Below are positions 8,745-18,773 of a DNA stretch of 64,000 nt, one piece after another. Made by a program: the position numbers and the translations under genes. Each line of letters begins with the position of its first letter. The first letter of the stretch is position 1. The notes beneath the pieces are model-generated. The model did not search any database, had not been told where the DNA came from, and saw only the letters and a list, made by a program, of their open reading frames with translations. The DNA is from Oceanicaulis sp. HTCC2633 (lineage in GTDB: Bacteria; Pseudomonadota; Alphaproteobacteria; Caulobacterales; Maricaulaceae), in the NCBI RefSeq assembly GCF_000152745.1, contig NZ_CH672428.1, forward strand, positions 1,505,251-1,569,250, read 5' to 3'.

Positions 8745-9640
8745 CGCCGGACTCTCCAGGACCGAAGGGCTGGGGCGCGCTCGGCCTGCTGGCGCTCGTC
8801 TGGGGCAGCGCGTTCGCCTTCATCGCGGTCGCGGTCGACACCCTGCCGCCCTCCATCATCGTGCTGGGGCGATTGAGCCTCGCCGCGGTCATCCTGACCG
8901 GCTGGGCCTTTTATCGTCGTCGCCGCTTCCCGCCCCTCAAGGATGTGCGTTGGCTGTGGTTCCTCGCCCTTGGGTTTCTGGGGAACGCCCTGCCCTTCAC
9001 CCTGATCGCCATCGGGCAGAAGACGGTACCGTCGGGGATCGCCGGCATCCTGATGGGTATGATGCCGCTGACGGTGATCGCGGCCGCGCATTTCATCCTG
9101 CCCAATGAACGACTGAGCCTGAGGAAAGCCTCGGGCTTTCTCATCGGCTTTTCCGGCATTGTGATCCTGATGGGGCCGGCGGCGCTCAAGGGCATGCTGG
9201 AGGCGGACTTTCTGGCCCAGCTCCTGATCTTCATCGCCACGCTGAGCTATGCCGCCAACGCGGTGACCTATCAGGCCTCGCCTGAAACCCCGCCCAGCGT
9301 GATCGCAGCCGGCTCGATGATCTGCGCGGCGCTGTTGAGCCTGCCGGTGGCGCTTTACGACATCGTGGCGGGCCCGGCCATCACGCCCAGCCTGCCGTCC
9401 ATCATGGCGGTGCTGGCCCTGGGCCTTTTGCCCACCGCCCTCGCCACCATTGTCTATATGGGCGTGGCGCGGAAAGTCGGCGCGTCCTTCATCGCCCTGA
9501 TCAACTACATGGTGCCCGTGGTCGCCACGGTGATCGGCCTCGCTCGCGGGGAGCCCATGACGCTGACCACGATGATCGCGCTCGGCGTCATCCTGCTCGG
9601 CGTTTATGTCGCCCGCCGCAAGCCCAGGGTCGCGCCCTAG
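8741..9640 (+). CDS. EamA/DMT-family permease
   Basis: 299 residues, about ten hydrophobic segments in two EamA repeats, ending in the basic tail ARRKPR. The first repeat begins LLALVWGSAFAFIAVAVDTLPP, whose WG(S/T)xF core is a family hallmark. DMT permeases usually export amino acids or small metabolites across the inner membrane. It overlaps the aminotransferase stop by four bases (ATGA) and meets thiD tail to tail, sharing CTAG at 9637-9640. The substrate is not readable from sequence. Confidence 0.9.
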   Translation: MTPDSPGPKGWGALGLLALVWGSAFAFIAVAVDTLPPSIIVLGRLSLAAVILTGWAFYRRRRFPPLKDVRWLWFLALGFLGNALPFTLIAIGQKTVPSGIAGILMGMMPLTVIAAAHFILPNERLSLRKASGFLIGFSGIVILMGPAALKGMLEADFLAQLLIFIATLSYAANAVTYQASPETPPSVIAAGSMICAALLSLPVALYDIVAGPAITPSLPSIMAVLALGLLPTALATIVYMGVARKVGASFIALINYMVPVVATVIGLARGEPMTLTTMIALGVILLGVYVARRKPRVAP

Positions 9641-10518
9641 TCCAGATCGCCCCGGACCGGCGCCTGCGCGAACTCGGACGCATTGACCGTCCAGCCATGC
9701 TGGACCGGGCCATTGCCCTTGCCGAATTTGGGCGCGCGGCGGATCGCTTCGTACAGGTAATCGCCCGCCATCTCGACCGCGCGATCCAGCCCCAGACCTT
9801 GCGCCATCAGGGCGGCAATGCCGCTGGCCAGGGTACAGCCTGTGCCATGGGTATGACGCGTATGGATGCGCGGGCGGGTGAACAGGCGCACGCCATTGCG
9901 GGTCGCCAGAAGGTCAATGATCTGAGAGCCTTCCAGATGCCCGCCTTTGATCAGCACGGCCTTGGCGCCCATCTCCAGGAGTTCGTCTGCGGCGGCGCGC
10001 TGGTCATCGAGATCCTCGATGGTTCCGCCTGCCAGAACCGCCGCTTCGGGCGCGTTGGGCGTGATCAGGCTGGCGCGGGGCAGCAGCTCGGTGCGGATCG
10101 CCTCGGCCGTGTCCTCGCTGATCAGCTTGTCGCCAGAGCCAGCGACCATCACCGGGTCCACGATCAGCGGCAGGCCGGCGGTTTTCGCCTCATCCAGCGC
10201 TTTGACCACCGTCTCAATGGTGCTGACGCTGGCCAGCATCCCGGTCTTGATGGCGTCGGCTCCGATATCAGAGAGCACCGCCTCGATCTGGGCCGCAATG
10301 ATCTCATCCGGGATCGGGTGCACGCCGGTCACGCCCTGGGTGTTCTGAACCGTCACCGCGGTGATCGCAGTCGAGGCGTATCCGCCCAGCGCCGTCACCG
10401 TCTTGATATCGGCCTGAATGCCCGCGCCGCCCGAGCTGTCCGACCCGGCGATGATCAGCACCCGGCCCTTGGGATCTTCGAACTGGGTCTCGTCGAGCGT
10501 CTCGCTGGCGTCGGTCAT
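9637..10518 (-). CDS. thiD: Hydroxymethylpyrimidine/phosphomethylpyrimidine kinase
   Basis: Ribokinase-like enzyme that phosphorylates HMP and then HMP-phosphate for thiamine synthesis. 293 residues. Visible motifs are IAGSDSSGGAGIQADIK at the N-terminus, KTGMLAS, and the anion-hole and catalytic loop HGTGCTLASG. The N-terminal tail of about 18 residues (MTDASETLDETQFEDPKG) is longer than usual. GGAG lies seven bases before the ATG. No other thiamine genes and no TPP riboswitch are visible next to it. Confidence 0.95.
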   Translation of the reverse strand: MTDASETLDETQFEDPKGRVLIIAGSDSSGGAGIQADIKTVTALGGYASTAITAVTVQNTQGVTGVHPIPDEIIAAQIEAVLSDIGADAIKTGMLASVSTIETVVKALDEAKTAGLPLIVDPVMVAGSGDKLISEDTAEAIRTELLPRASLITPNAPEAAVLAGGTIEDLDDQRAAADELLEMGAKAVLIKGGHLEGSQIIDLLATRNGVRLFTRPRIHTRHTHGTGCTLASGIAALMAQGLGLDRAVEMAGDYLYEAIRRAPKFGKGNGPVQHGWTVNASEFAQAPVRGDLD

Positions 10519-10903
10519 GGTCGTGCTCCGTCTTGTGACGGGCTTGAGCTAGTCGGTGACGGTGAAAGGTGCAAGCGCCACGGCTGTGCCCGATCAGACA
10601 CACTGGAACTCAAACGCCACTATTTGCCCGGGCATCACTGGCCCCTCGCGCCGGAATGGAGTAAGCACGCTCATCCTGACAGAGCCTCTGTCCAGAAGGA
10701 GTTCTCGGACCCGTGCCACGATCCTGATAGCCGCGGCGGCCTGGTGAAACCCGGGCGGTGAGCGTCGCAGCAACCGCGGACCTGAGCGCGAATCGCGTTT
10801 GGCCCAATCGCTAAATCCCTCGCCTCTTCCGCAGCTAACAAAGGTCGCGCCTCGCCCGCCGCCGGTTACCGGCCAGGGATGAGTGCACGCATGCAGGACC
10901 GAG
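10519..10903. other. Intergenic region between divergent thiD and ABC exporter genes
   Basis: 385 bases with no convincing gene. A 65-codon frame on the minus strand (10610-10807) has no recognisable protein features. Promoters for the two divergent genes must lie here, but I cannot assign -35/-10 elements with confidence. A small hairpin GACAGA/TCTGTC is present near 10680. Confidence 0.6.
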
Positions 10904-12700
10904 ATGACCGATTTCGAAGACTTCGAGGACCAGGACGCTCAAAGCGAGCGGGTCCTCTCCAATTTCGCCGTACTGAGTTTTGTCGCCCGCCAATGGCGCC
11001 GGCGCCCCTGGCTGTTCAGCCTGGTGGTGAGCTTTTCCGCGCTCGCCACTTTGGCGGACGTTTTCATTCCCGTGGCCGCGGGTCGACTGATCGACACGAT
11101 CAGCGGGGCGAACGCCGACCCGACCGGCCAGAGTCACTGGACCGCGCTCGCCGTGTTCGTGGGCCTCGCCATTCTGGTGAACGCCGCGCGGCAGATTATG
11201 GTCCGCTGCGAGATTCCGTTCTCGAGCGCCAACATGGCGGACATGACCTCTGAAGCCTTCGCCAAGGTGCAACGCTTCAGCGCGGACTGGCATGCCAACG
11301 CCTTCGCCGGCGCCGTCGTGCGCAAGATCACGCGCGGCATGTGGGCCTATGACACGATCACCGCCACGTTGTGGTTCTCCATGATCCCGTCCATCGGCGT
11401 GATGGTCGCGCTCGGCGTCTACATGCTCATCCACTGGCCGGTGGTGGGGATCTACGCGCTCGCAGTGACCTTCACCTTCATCGTGCTGACCGTGCTGGTG
11501 TCGACCTATTACATCCGGCCCCAGAACGTGATCTCGAACGCCCGGGACTCAGAGCTGGGCGGCGCGATCGCGGACGTCATCTCCGGCGTCGCCACGGTGA
11601 AAAGCTTTGGCGCGGAAGCGCGCGAGGACAGCCGCTTCCACGCGCTGGCCTGGGGCTGGCGGGCGCAGGCGAAAAAGACCTGGTACCGGTTCACCAATGC
11701 CTGGCTGATCCAGATGACCGCCGTGATCCTGCTGCAGGCGGGGCTGGCGGGCCTGTTGCTGCAGCTGTGGACGCAAGGCGGCGCGACGGCGGGCGATGTG
11801 GTGTTCGGCATCACCGCCTTCCTGATGATGGCGGGCTATATGCGGCGTTTCGGCGAGGAAGTGCAGAACGTCCAGCGCGGTCTCGACGAGATCCAGGACC
11901 TGGCCACCTTCGCAATAACCGACGCCCAGATCGCGGATCTGCCCGGCGCGCCCGACTTCACCCCGGTCGAGGGCGAGATCGTCTTCAGGGATGTGCGCTT
12001 CACCTATGCCGGTCAGGATACGCCGCTCTATGACGGCTTCAGCCTGACCATTCCCCAGGGTGAGAAAGTGGCGCTGGTCGGTCCCACCGGGTCGGGCAAG
12101 TCCACCTTCGTCAAGCTCGTCCAGCGTCTCTATGACGTCGAAGACGGCGCCATCGTCATAGACGGACAGGATGTGCGCACAGTCACCCAGTCGAGCCTGC
12201 GGCGCTCCATCGCGCTCGTGCCTCAGGACCCGGCGCTGTTTCACCGCTCGATTGCGGAGAACATCGCCTATGCCCGGCCTGAGGCGACCCTTGAGGAGAT
12301 CGAGGATGCGGCCCGCCGCGCCCGCGCCCATGACTTCATCATGAGCTTGCCCAAGGGCTATGACACGCTGGTGGGCGAGCGCGGGGTGAAGCTGTCGGGC
12401 GGCGAACGCCAGCGGATCGCCATTGCGCGGGCCGTGCTGGCGGACGCCCCGATCCTGATCTTTGACGAGGCGACCAGCGCGCTCGACAACGAGACCGAAC
12501 GCGATGTCCAGCTGGCGATGGAGGATGTGACGCGCGGCAAGACCGCCATCGTCATCGCCCACCGCCTGTCCACCATCCGCGACGCGGACCGCATCCTGGT
12601 CTTCGACAAGGGTCGGGTCGTGGAACAGGGCACGCATGATGAACTGGCGAGCCAGGGCGAAGGCGTCTATGCGCGCCTCGCCGCGCTGGCGGAAGGCTGA
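10904..12700 (+). CDS. ABC transporter, fused permease and ATPase (exporter type)
   Basis: About 598 residues: an N-terminal six-helix exporter membrane domain (about residues 20-310) and a C-terminal ATPase. The ATPase shows Walker A GPTGSGKST, signature LSGGERQ, Walker B ILIFDEATSALD and the switch histidine in AIVIAHRLST. Members of this group work as homo- or heterodimers and export lipids, peptides or drugs. The start at 10904 has AGGA five bases upstream; an ATG at 10883 would add seven residues. No partner half-transporter lies nearby, so a homodimer is likely. The substrate is unknown. Confidence 0.93.
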   Translation: MTDFEDFEDQDAQSERVLSNFAVLSFVARQWRRRPWLFSLVVSFSALATLADVFIPVAAGRLIDTISGANADPTGQSHWTALAVFVGLAILVNAARQIMVRCEIPFSSANMADMTSEAFAKVQRFSADWHANAFAGAVVRKITRGMWAYDTITATLWFSMIPSIGVMVALGVYMLIHWPVVGIYALAVTFTFIVLTVLVSTYYIRPQNVISNARDSELGGAIADVISGVATVKSFGAEAREDSRFHALAWGWRAQAKKTWYRFTNAWLIQMTAVILLQAGLAGLLLQLWTQGGATAGDVVFGITAFLMMAGYMRRFGEEVQNVQRGLDEIQDLATFAITDAQIADLPGAPDFTPVEGEIVFRDVRFTYAGQDTPLYDGFSLTIPQGEKVALVGPTGSGKSTFVKLVQRLYDVEDGAIVIDGQDVRTVTQSSLRRSIALVPQDPALFHRSIAENIAYARPEATLEEIEDAARRARAHDFIMSLPKGYDTLVGERGVKLSGGERQRIAIARAVLADAPILIFDEATSALDNETERDVQLAMEDVTRGKTAIVIAHRLSTIRDADRILVFDKGRVVEQGTHDELASQGEGVYARLAALAEG

Positions 12701-12867
12701 GCGGTTCAATCAAGGCCATTTCGGGGCTGATGCAGGTTTTTCGTATCTTTTCGGTGCGAGGCCTGCTATCAGCCGCCGCTCAGTCGCGCCGGGGATCTCC
12801 GCGCGACAAGGTTTTCGGGACTGCCTCAAGCAAGGGATTGTGAGGCGACGTCCTTTGCGAGGTACAT

Positions 12868-14925
<2,058 letters not shown>

Positions 14926-14954
14926 TCTGACCAAGAGGTCATGAGACGGACAGG

Positions 14955-14986
14955 ACAAGCCTGCCGCCCTGCGGCAGGCTTGTTTT
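14955..14986 (+). terminator. Strong intrinsic terminator of the DEAD-box helicase gene
   Basis: Perfect 12-bp stem ACAAGCCTGCCG/CGGCAGGCTTGT (14955-14966 with 14972-14983) with a 5-base loop and a TTTT tail. The tail runs straight into the ATG of the ankyrin gene at 14987. Confidence 0.9.
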
Positions 14987-15616
14987 ATGTCCAGACTTAT
15001 CGATTGCCTCGACACGCAGGACCCGAACGGGCTCAGCCGGTTGCTGGCCCAGCAGCCGCATCTGACCAATGCGCCTGTGATCGAGGGCGATCACGCCCCG
15101 CATCCGATCCATGCGATCTGTGATCGCGTGTTTGACGGCCGACTGAGTGAAGGCCAGGGTCTGGCGTTCGCGAACGCCCTGATTTCGGCGGGCGCCGATC
15201 TTGATGCTGTGCACCCGGGCAATGGCGATACGCTGTTGATCAGCGCCATCAGCCTGTCCTGTCCCGCCATTGCGCACCGGCTACTGGACAAGGGCGCCAA
15301 TCCGGACCCGCGCGGCGTCTTCGGCGCCACGGCCCTGCACTGGGCCGCCATCATGGGCCTGCCCGACCTCGTCAAACGCCTGATTGATCACGGCGTCTAC
15401 ATTTTCCTGCGCGACACCCAGTATCACGGCACGCCGCTCGGATGGGCCGTACAGGGGCGGCTCGATCCGCCACCCGGCGCGCGGGGCGGGCAAGTCGCCT
15501 GCGCCACCCTGCTGGTTGCGGCGGGTCTGCAGCCGGAGGCGGAGTGGCGGACGAGTGAACAGATCCAGTCTGACGCCGCTTTGCGGGCCGCTCTGGACGG
15601 ACGTCAGTCAGCGTAG
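14987..15616 (+). CDS. Ankyrin-repeat protein
   Basis: 209 residues with at least three ankyrin-like repeats, the clearest being GADLDAVHPGNGDTLLISAI, DPRGVFGATALHWAAIMGLPD and the following helix pair. It has no signal peptide and no catalytic domain, so it is probably a cytosolic protein-binding module. The ATG directly follows the U tract of the helicase terminator, so the transcript must start inside or beyond that terminator or depend on read-through. No upstream in-frame ATG, GTG or TTG exists before the stop at 14942. It converges on folP with a 13-base overlap of coding ends. The partner is unknown. Confidence 0.75.
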   Translation: MSRLIDCLDTQDPNGLSRLLAQQPHLTNAPVIEGDHAPHPIHAICDRVFDGRLSEGQGLAFANALISAGADLDAVHPGNGDTLLISAISLSCPAIAHRLLDKGANPDPRGVFGATALHWAAIMGLPDLVKRLIDHGVYIFLRDTQYHGTPLGWAVQGRLDPPPGARGGQVACATLLVAAGLQPEAEWRTSEQIQSDAALRAALDGRQSA

Positions 15617-16443
15617 CGAGCAATCTCCGCCTGAACCTTGAGCGCCTGCGCCGTCTCGCGCACATCATGCACGCGCACGATGGCGCAGCCTGCCCGGGCC
15701 GCCTGCAAGGCAACAGTCAGGGACCCGCCCAGCCGATCCAGGGCGTCCGTCGCCGTCTCGTCAATCGCGTTGATGAAGCGTTTGCGCGACGCGCCGAACA
15801 GCACCGGCAGGCCCAGCGAGACGAAATGCTCGAGCGAGGCGATGAGTTTGAGATTGTGCTCGAGCGTCTTGCCGAAGCCGATGCCCGGATCGAGCACGAT
15901 CAGGCTGCTGTCAAACCCGGTCGACAACAACACGCCGGCTCGCTGGCCCAGATAGCGGGCCACATCATTGACCACATCATCATAGTGCGGATCAGCCTGC
16001 ATGGTGCGCGGTTCGCCCTGCATGTGCATCAGACAGACCGGCACGCCCAGCTCCATGGCGGTTTCCGGCGCGCCTTCAGCGCGCAGCGCATTGACGTCAT
16101 TCCAAAGGCCCGCGCCAGCATGCACGGCGGCGCGGGCGACGCCCGGCTTCATGGTGTCGATGGAGATCGCTGCGTCGAGGCGTTCGGCCCGAATGGCCTC
16201 AATCACGGGAATGACCCGATCAAGTTCTTCCGCTTCAGAGACCGGTTCCGCGCCGGGCCGCGTGCTCTCTCCGCCAATGTCGAGACAATCCGCACCCTCA
16301 TCCAGCAGACGTAAGGCGTGATCGCGCGCGGCCTGCGTGCTGGCATGCCGCCCGCCATCGGAAAAGCTGTCCGGCGTCACATTGACGATGCCCATCAGCT
16401 GCGGGCGACCGTCCGCATGGGGGCGGAGCGGAAAGGCTAGCAT
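15604..16443 (-). CDS. folP: Dihydropteroate synthase
   Basis: Condenses p-aminobenzoate with the pterin pyrophosphate to make dihydropteroate in folate synthesis; target of sulfonamides. 279 residues. The signature segments are MGIVNVTPDSFSDGG at residues 17-31, GGESTRPGA, and the C-terminal SRKRF and VRVHDV. Its ATG overlaps the stop of the upstream LysR gene by seven bases. In many alphaproteobacteria folP sits between ftsH and glmM; here ftsH is 3.5 kb away on the same strand with unrelated genes between, and glmM is far off. Confidence 0.96.
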   Translation of the reverse strand: MLAFPLRPHADGRPQLMGIVNVTPDSFSDGGRHASTQAARDHALRLLDEGADCLDIGGESTRPGAEPVSEAEELDRVIPVIEAIRAERLDAAISIDTMKPGVARAAVHAGAGLWNDVNALRAEGAPETAMELGVPVCLMHMQGEPRTMQADPHYDDVVNDVARYLGQRAGVLLSTGFDSSLIVLDPGIGFGKTLEHNLKLIASLEHFVSLGLPVLFGASRKRFINAIDETATDALDRLGGSLTVALQAARAGCAIVRVHDVRETAQALKVQAEIARYAD

Positions 16444-17369
16444 GGCCGGCTGTCTTCCTGGCCGAAACGGGAGGGCTCGCCATTGCGGAAATGGTCCCGG
16501 TCGGCGCGCAGGGCTTCAGCGATATGGTCCAGCACCGTGGCCTGGGCGCGCGACCGGCGCACCGCGCCATGAGCCACCAGCCAGAGATCCAACATGACCT
16601 CGAAATCAGGCAGGATCCGCACCAGCCCTGGACGGGCGCGCGCCAGTCGGTGAGAGGTCACCCCCAGACCCAGCCCGTTGCGCAGGCCTTCCAGATGCGC
16701 GCTGGGATGCGCGGCGACCATCACATCCCGGCGCGGGCGCAATTCATCGCCGATGGGCGTGCGCGGCCACTGGAAGGCAATCGGCGTGGCCCAGCCGACC
16801 GCCACGTGATCCGCCACATCCTCGAGGGTTTGCGGCGCGCCATGCTTTTTCAGATAGCACTCGGAGGCATACATGCCGCTACCCACTTCCGCGGCGCGAC
16901 GCGCCAGCAGGGAGTGTTGCGGGCCGGGCTGGCCCCAGCGCACGGCGATATCGGCTTCCCCACCCGCCAGATTGGCCGGCTCGAACCCGATCTTGAGCTC
17001 GACCGACAGGTCCGGATGCGCTTCCAGCAGGGGCGTCAGGGCGCCCGGCAGCCAGTCTGCGCCGATGCCGTCACTGGCGGCGACGGTGACCCGGCCCTCG
17101 ATCCGCTCATGTCCGGATCGCGCAGCGCGCTCGATGGCGGCGGCTTCGTCCTGCATGTTGCGGGCGTGATCAATGACCGACCGCCCCAGACCAGTGGGAG
17201 TGAGGATGTCCCCGCGACGTTCGAACAGCGCGCCGCCCAGATGGGTTTCCAGCGCGCGCATGCGGCGGCTGACCGTGGGCTGGCTCAGCCCCATGACCCG
17301 GCCGGCGGCGGCGTGGCTGCCCGCTTCGAAGACGGCGAGCGCCAAGTGATAGTCTGACCAGTTATCCAT
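16437..17369 (-). CDS. LysR-family transcriptional regulator
   Basis: 310 residues. The N-terminal winged helix-turn-helix is clear (AGRVMGLSQPTVSRRMRALE, residues about 23-42), followed by the LysR substrate-binding domain (RVTVAASDGIGADWLPGAL). The regulated gene is not obvious: folP lies downstream with a 7-base overlap, and the small TPR gene is divergent across a 193-base gap. That gap contains the inverted repeat ATATGC-N9-GCATAT (17411-17431) and a T-N11-A element, as expected for LysR operators. The inducer is unknown. Confidence 0.9.
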   Translation of the reverse strand: MDNWSDYHLALAVFEAGSHAAAGRVMGLSQPTVSRRMRALETHLGGALFERRGDILTPTGLGRSVIDHARNMQDEAAAIERAARSGHERIEGRVTVAASDGIGADWLPGALTPLLEAHPDLSVELKIGFEPANLAGGEADIAVRWGQPGPQHSLLARRAAEVGSGMYASECYLKKHGAPQTLEDVADHVAVGWATPIAFQWPRTPIGDELRPRRDVMVAAHPSAHLEGLRNGLGLGVTSHRLARARPGLVRILPDFEVMLDLWLVAHGAVRRSRAQATVLDHIAEALRADRDHFRNGEPSRFGQEDSRPC

Positions 17370-17410
17370 TCAAGTGTGAATATCAAATATGCGGATTCAG
17401 TCAATTGAAC

Positions 17411-17431
17411 ATATGCTGCAGCGCGGCATAT
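17411..17431. promoter_or_regulatory. Inverted repeat in the LysR/TPR divergent region
   Basis: ATATGC (17411-17416), nine bases, GCATAT (17426-17431). It lies between the LysR gene and the divergent small TPR gene, close to a possible promoter (TTGAAC at about 17405). It is a candidate operator for the LysR protein, from position only. Confidence 0.3.
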
Positions 17432-17562
17432 TCGCAATACAACCCGGAGCCGTTTCGGTCTTCCCTGGTCGACCCCAGCGGCTCCAACCTCGTGATGAGT
17501 CGCCTTTTCAAACCGCGAAACCGGGACTCCCAATCGCTGAAAAGGCTTTATTGGAGGCTGAT

Positions 17563-17928
17563 ATGTCCGTGTTTGCCACCGCAGTGCTCGCGCTGCAACT
17601 GACCGGCGCTCCGGTCCAGGAATTCACTCCGGTCCGCGTGGCCGATTCCGATATCCGCGGGTCCGTCCGCGCCCTGAACCAGGGCGAATGGGACACCGCA
17701 TTGCACTTCACCCGTGCAGCCCTTGAAGGTGGCTCGCGCACCAGCGTCCGCGCCGCCGCACACGCCAATGCCTGCATCGCGCTTTACCAGCTGGGCCAGA
17801 CGGCTCAGGCGACCGAAGCGTGCCAGACCGCACTGGCGCTCGCGCCGGACAATACGGTCCTGGCGTCGAACCTCTCTGCTGTCCAGACCCGCATGGCGGG
17901 TGCGCCGTCCGCCGGCGCCGGCAACTAG
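17563..17928 (+). CDS. Small secreted TPR-like protein
   Basis: About 121 residues. The N-terminus MSVFATAVLALQLTGAPVQE looks like a signal peptide, followed by two tetratricopeptide-like helix pairs (LNQGEWDTALHFTRAALEGG and ALYQLGQTAQATEACQTALALAPDN) and a short Ala/Gly tail. It is probably a periplasmic scaffold. The start is fixed by GGAGG six bases upstream of ATG 17563; an open frame continues upstream to 17389 but carries no protein-like sequence. It is divergent from the LysR regulator, which may control it. Confidence 0.75.
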   Translation: MSVFATAVLALQLTGAPVQEFTPVRVADSDIRGSVRALNQGEWDTALHFTRAALEGGSRTSVRAAAHANACIALYQLGQTAQATEACQTALALAPDNTVLASNLSAVQTRMAGAPSAGAGN

Positions 17929-17954
17929 CCGATCACGCAGATGCGTTTTGTACT

Positions 17955-17988
17955 GTCATGGCAGGGCCGCTATCGGCTTTGCCATGAC
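17955..17988 (+). promoter_or_regulatory. Hairpin enclosing the start codon of the AraC-type gene
   Basis: GTCATGGCA (17955-17963) is perfectly complementary to TGCCATGAC (17980-17988). Between them GG/TT can form wobble pairs and GCCG/CGGC pair, closing on a CTAT tetraloop. This gives about 15 paired positions. The ATG of the downstream regulator (17984-17986) lies in the 3' arm. No U tract follows, so a terminator is unlikely; a translational block or a DNA operator are both possible. Confidence 0.55.
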
Positions 17989-18769
17989 GGTGCACTGGAT
18001 CTCCCGGCTTGGCCCCTATAGCGAAGCGCGCTCTGGCTCAGGGCGATCGCGGCGCCTGTGGCGACATGAGGCCGGGTTCGGGATCCGCCCCCTTCCCCAT
18101 CGGGTGCTGCCGGAAACCCGTCTCAGCCTGGTCACCGAACGCCATTTCGCTCCGAATGGCGACCTGCTGGATGAACGGCATTGGGTCTTCGGCCCCATCC
18201 TGACGCCCCGTCTTTACACGCCCGCGGCCGGCACGGTGCTGGAAGGCGTCTTCCTCGCGCCGGAAGAGGCGTTGTGCTGTCTCGGCGTCCGTCCTGACGA
18301 GCTGACCGACGCCATCCTCCCCCAGACCGACTTCCCGGCCCTGACCCTGTGTCCGGAGCCCGCTGGACGGTCACAGGATGTGTTGGCCATCCGGGCGGCC
18401 GCTCTGGTCCGCAGAACCCGCGGGCAGATCCGCGCCTCGGCCCTCGCCCGGCGCGCCGGGGTCAGCGAGCGCCATCTCCACCGCGTCATGACCGGACGCC
18501 TCGGCATCGGCCCGAAGGCGCTCGCCAGCCAGATCCGCGCCCTGAGCGCCGTCGAGCTCGCCGACCGTCATGACTCGCCGGACTGGGCGGGCATCGCCTA
18601 TGCGGCAGGCTATAGCGATCAGGCGCATCTCGGCCGCGCCATCAAGGCGCTGTCCGGACTCTCACCTGCCGCGCTGCATGCGGAACGGTCCGTAGAGTCC
18701 GAAATATTCAAGACCGCAGCCCCCGTCCAAGACCAGTCTCAGGCCATCTGTCCCCTTGCCGGAGCTTGA
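17984..18769 (+). CDS. AraC-type regulator (DNA-binding domain at C-terminus)
   Basis: About 261 residues. The C-terminal part carries an AraC-type double helix-turn-helix: ASALARRAGVSERHLHRVM and GIAYAAGYSDQAHLGRAIKALSGLSPAAL. The N-terminal part (FGPILTPRLYTP) resembles the AraC-like sensor half without a clear cupin. The ATG at 17984 begins the plausible protein (MTVHWISRLGPY). The longer open frame to 17714 overlaps the TPR gene in another frame and is Arg/Pro-rich, so I reject it. The start codon is buried in a hairpin and lacks a good ribosome site. Four bases after its stop begins a secreted protein gene, a likely co-transcribed target. Confidence 0.8.
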   Translation: MTVHWISRLGPYSEARSGSGRSRRLWRHEAGFGIRPLPHRVLPETRLSLVTERHFAPNGDLLDERHWVFGPILTPRLYTPAAGTVLEGVFLAPEEALCCLGVRPDELTDAILPQTDFPALTLCPEPAGRSQDVLAIRAAALVRRTRGQIRASALARRAGVSERHLHRVMTGRLGIGPKALASQIRALSAVELADRHDSPDWAGIAYAAGYSDQAHLGRAIKALSGLSPAALHAERSVESEIFKTAAPVQDQSQAICPLAGA

Positions 18770-18773
18770 GACC

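Noticed and set aside
10610-10807. 65-codon minus-strand frame in the thiD-ABC gap
   Set aside because: There is no ribosome site, no hydrophobic or conserved segment, and it is Arg-rich as random GC-rich frames are.
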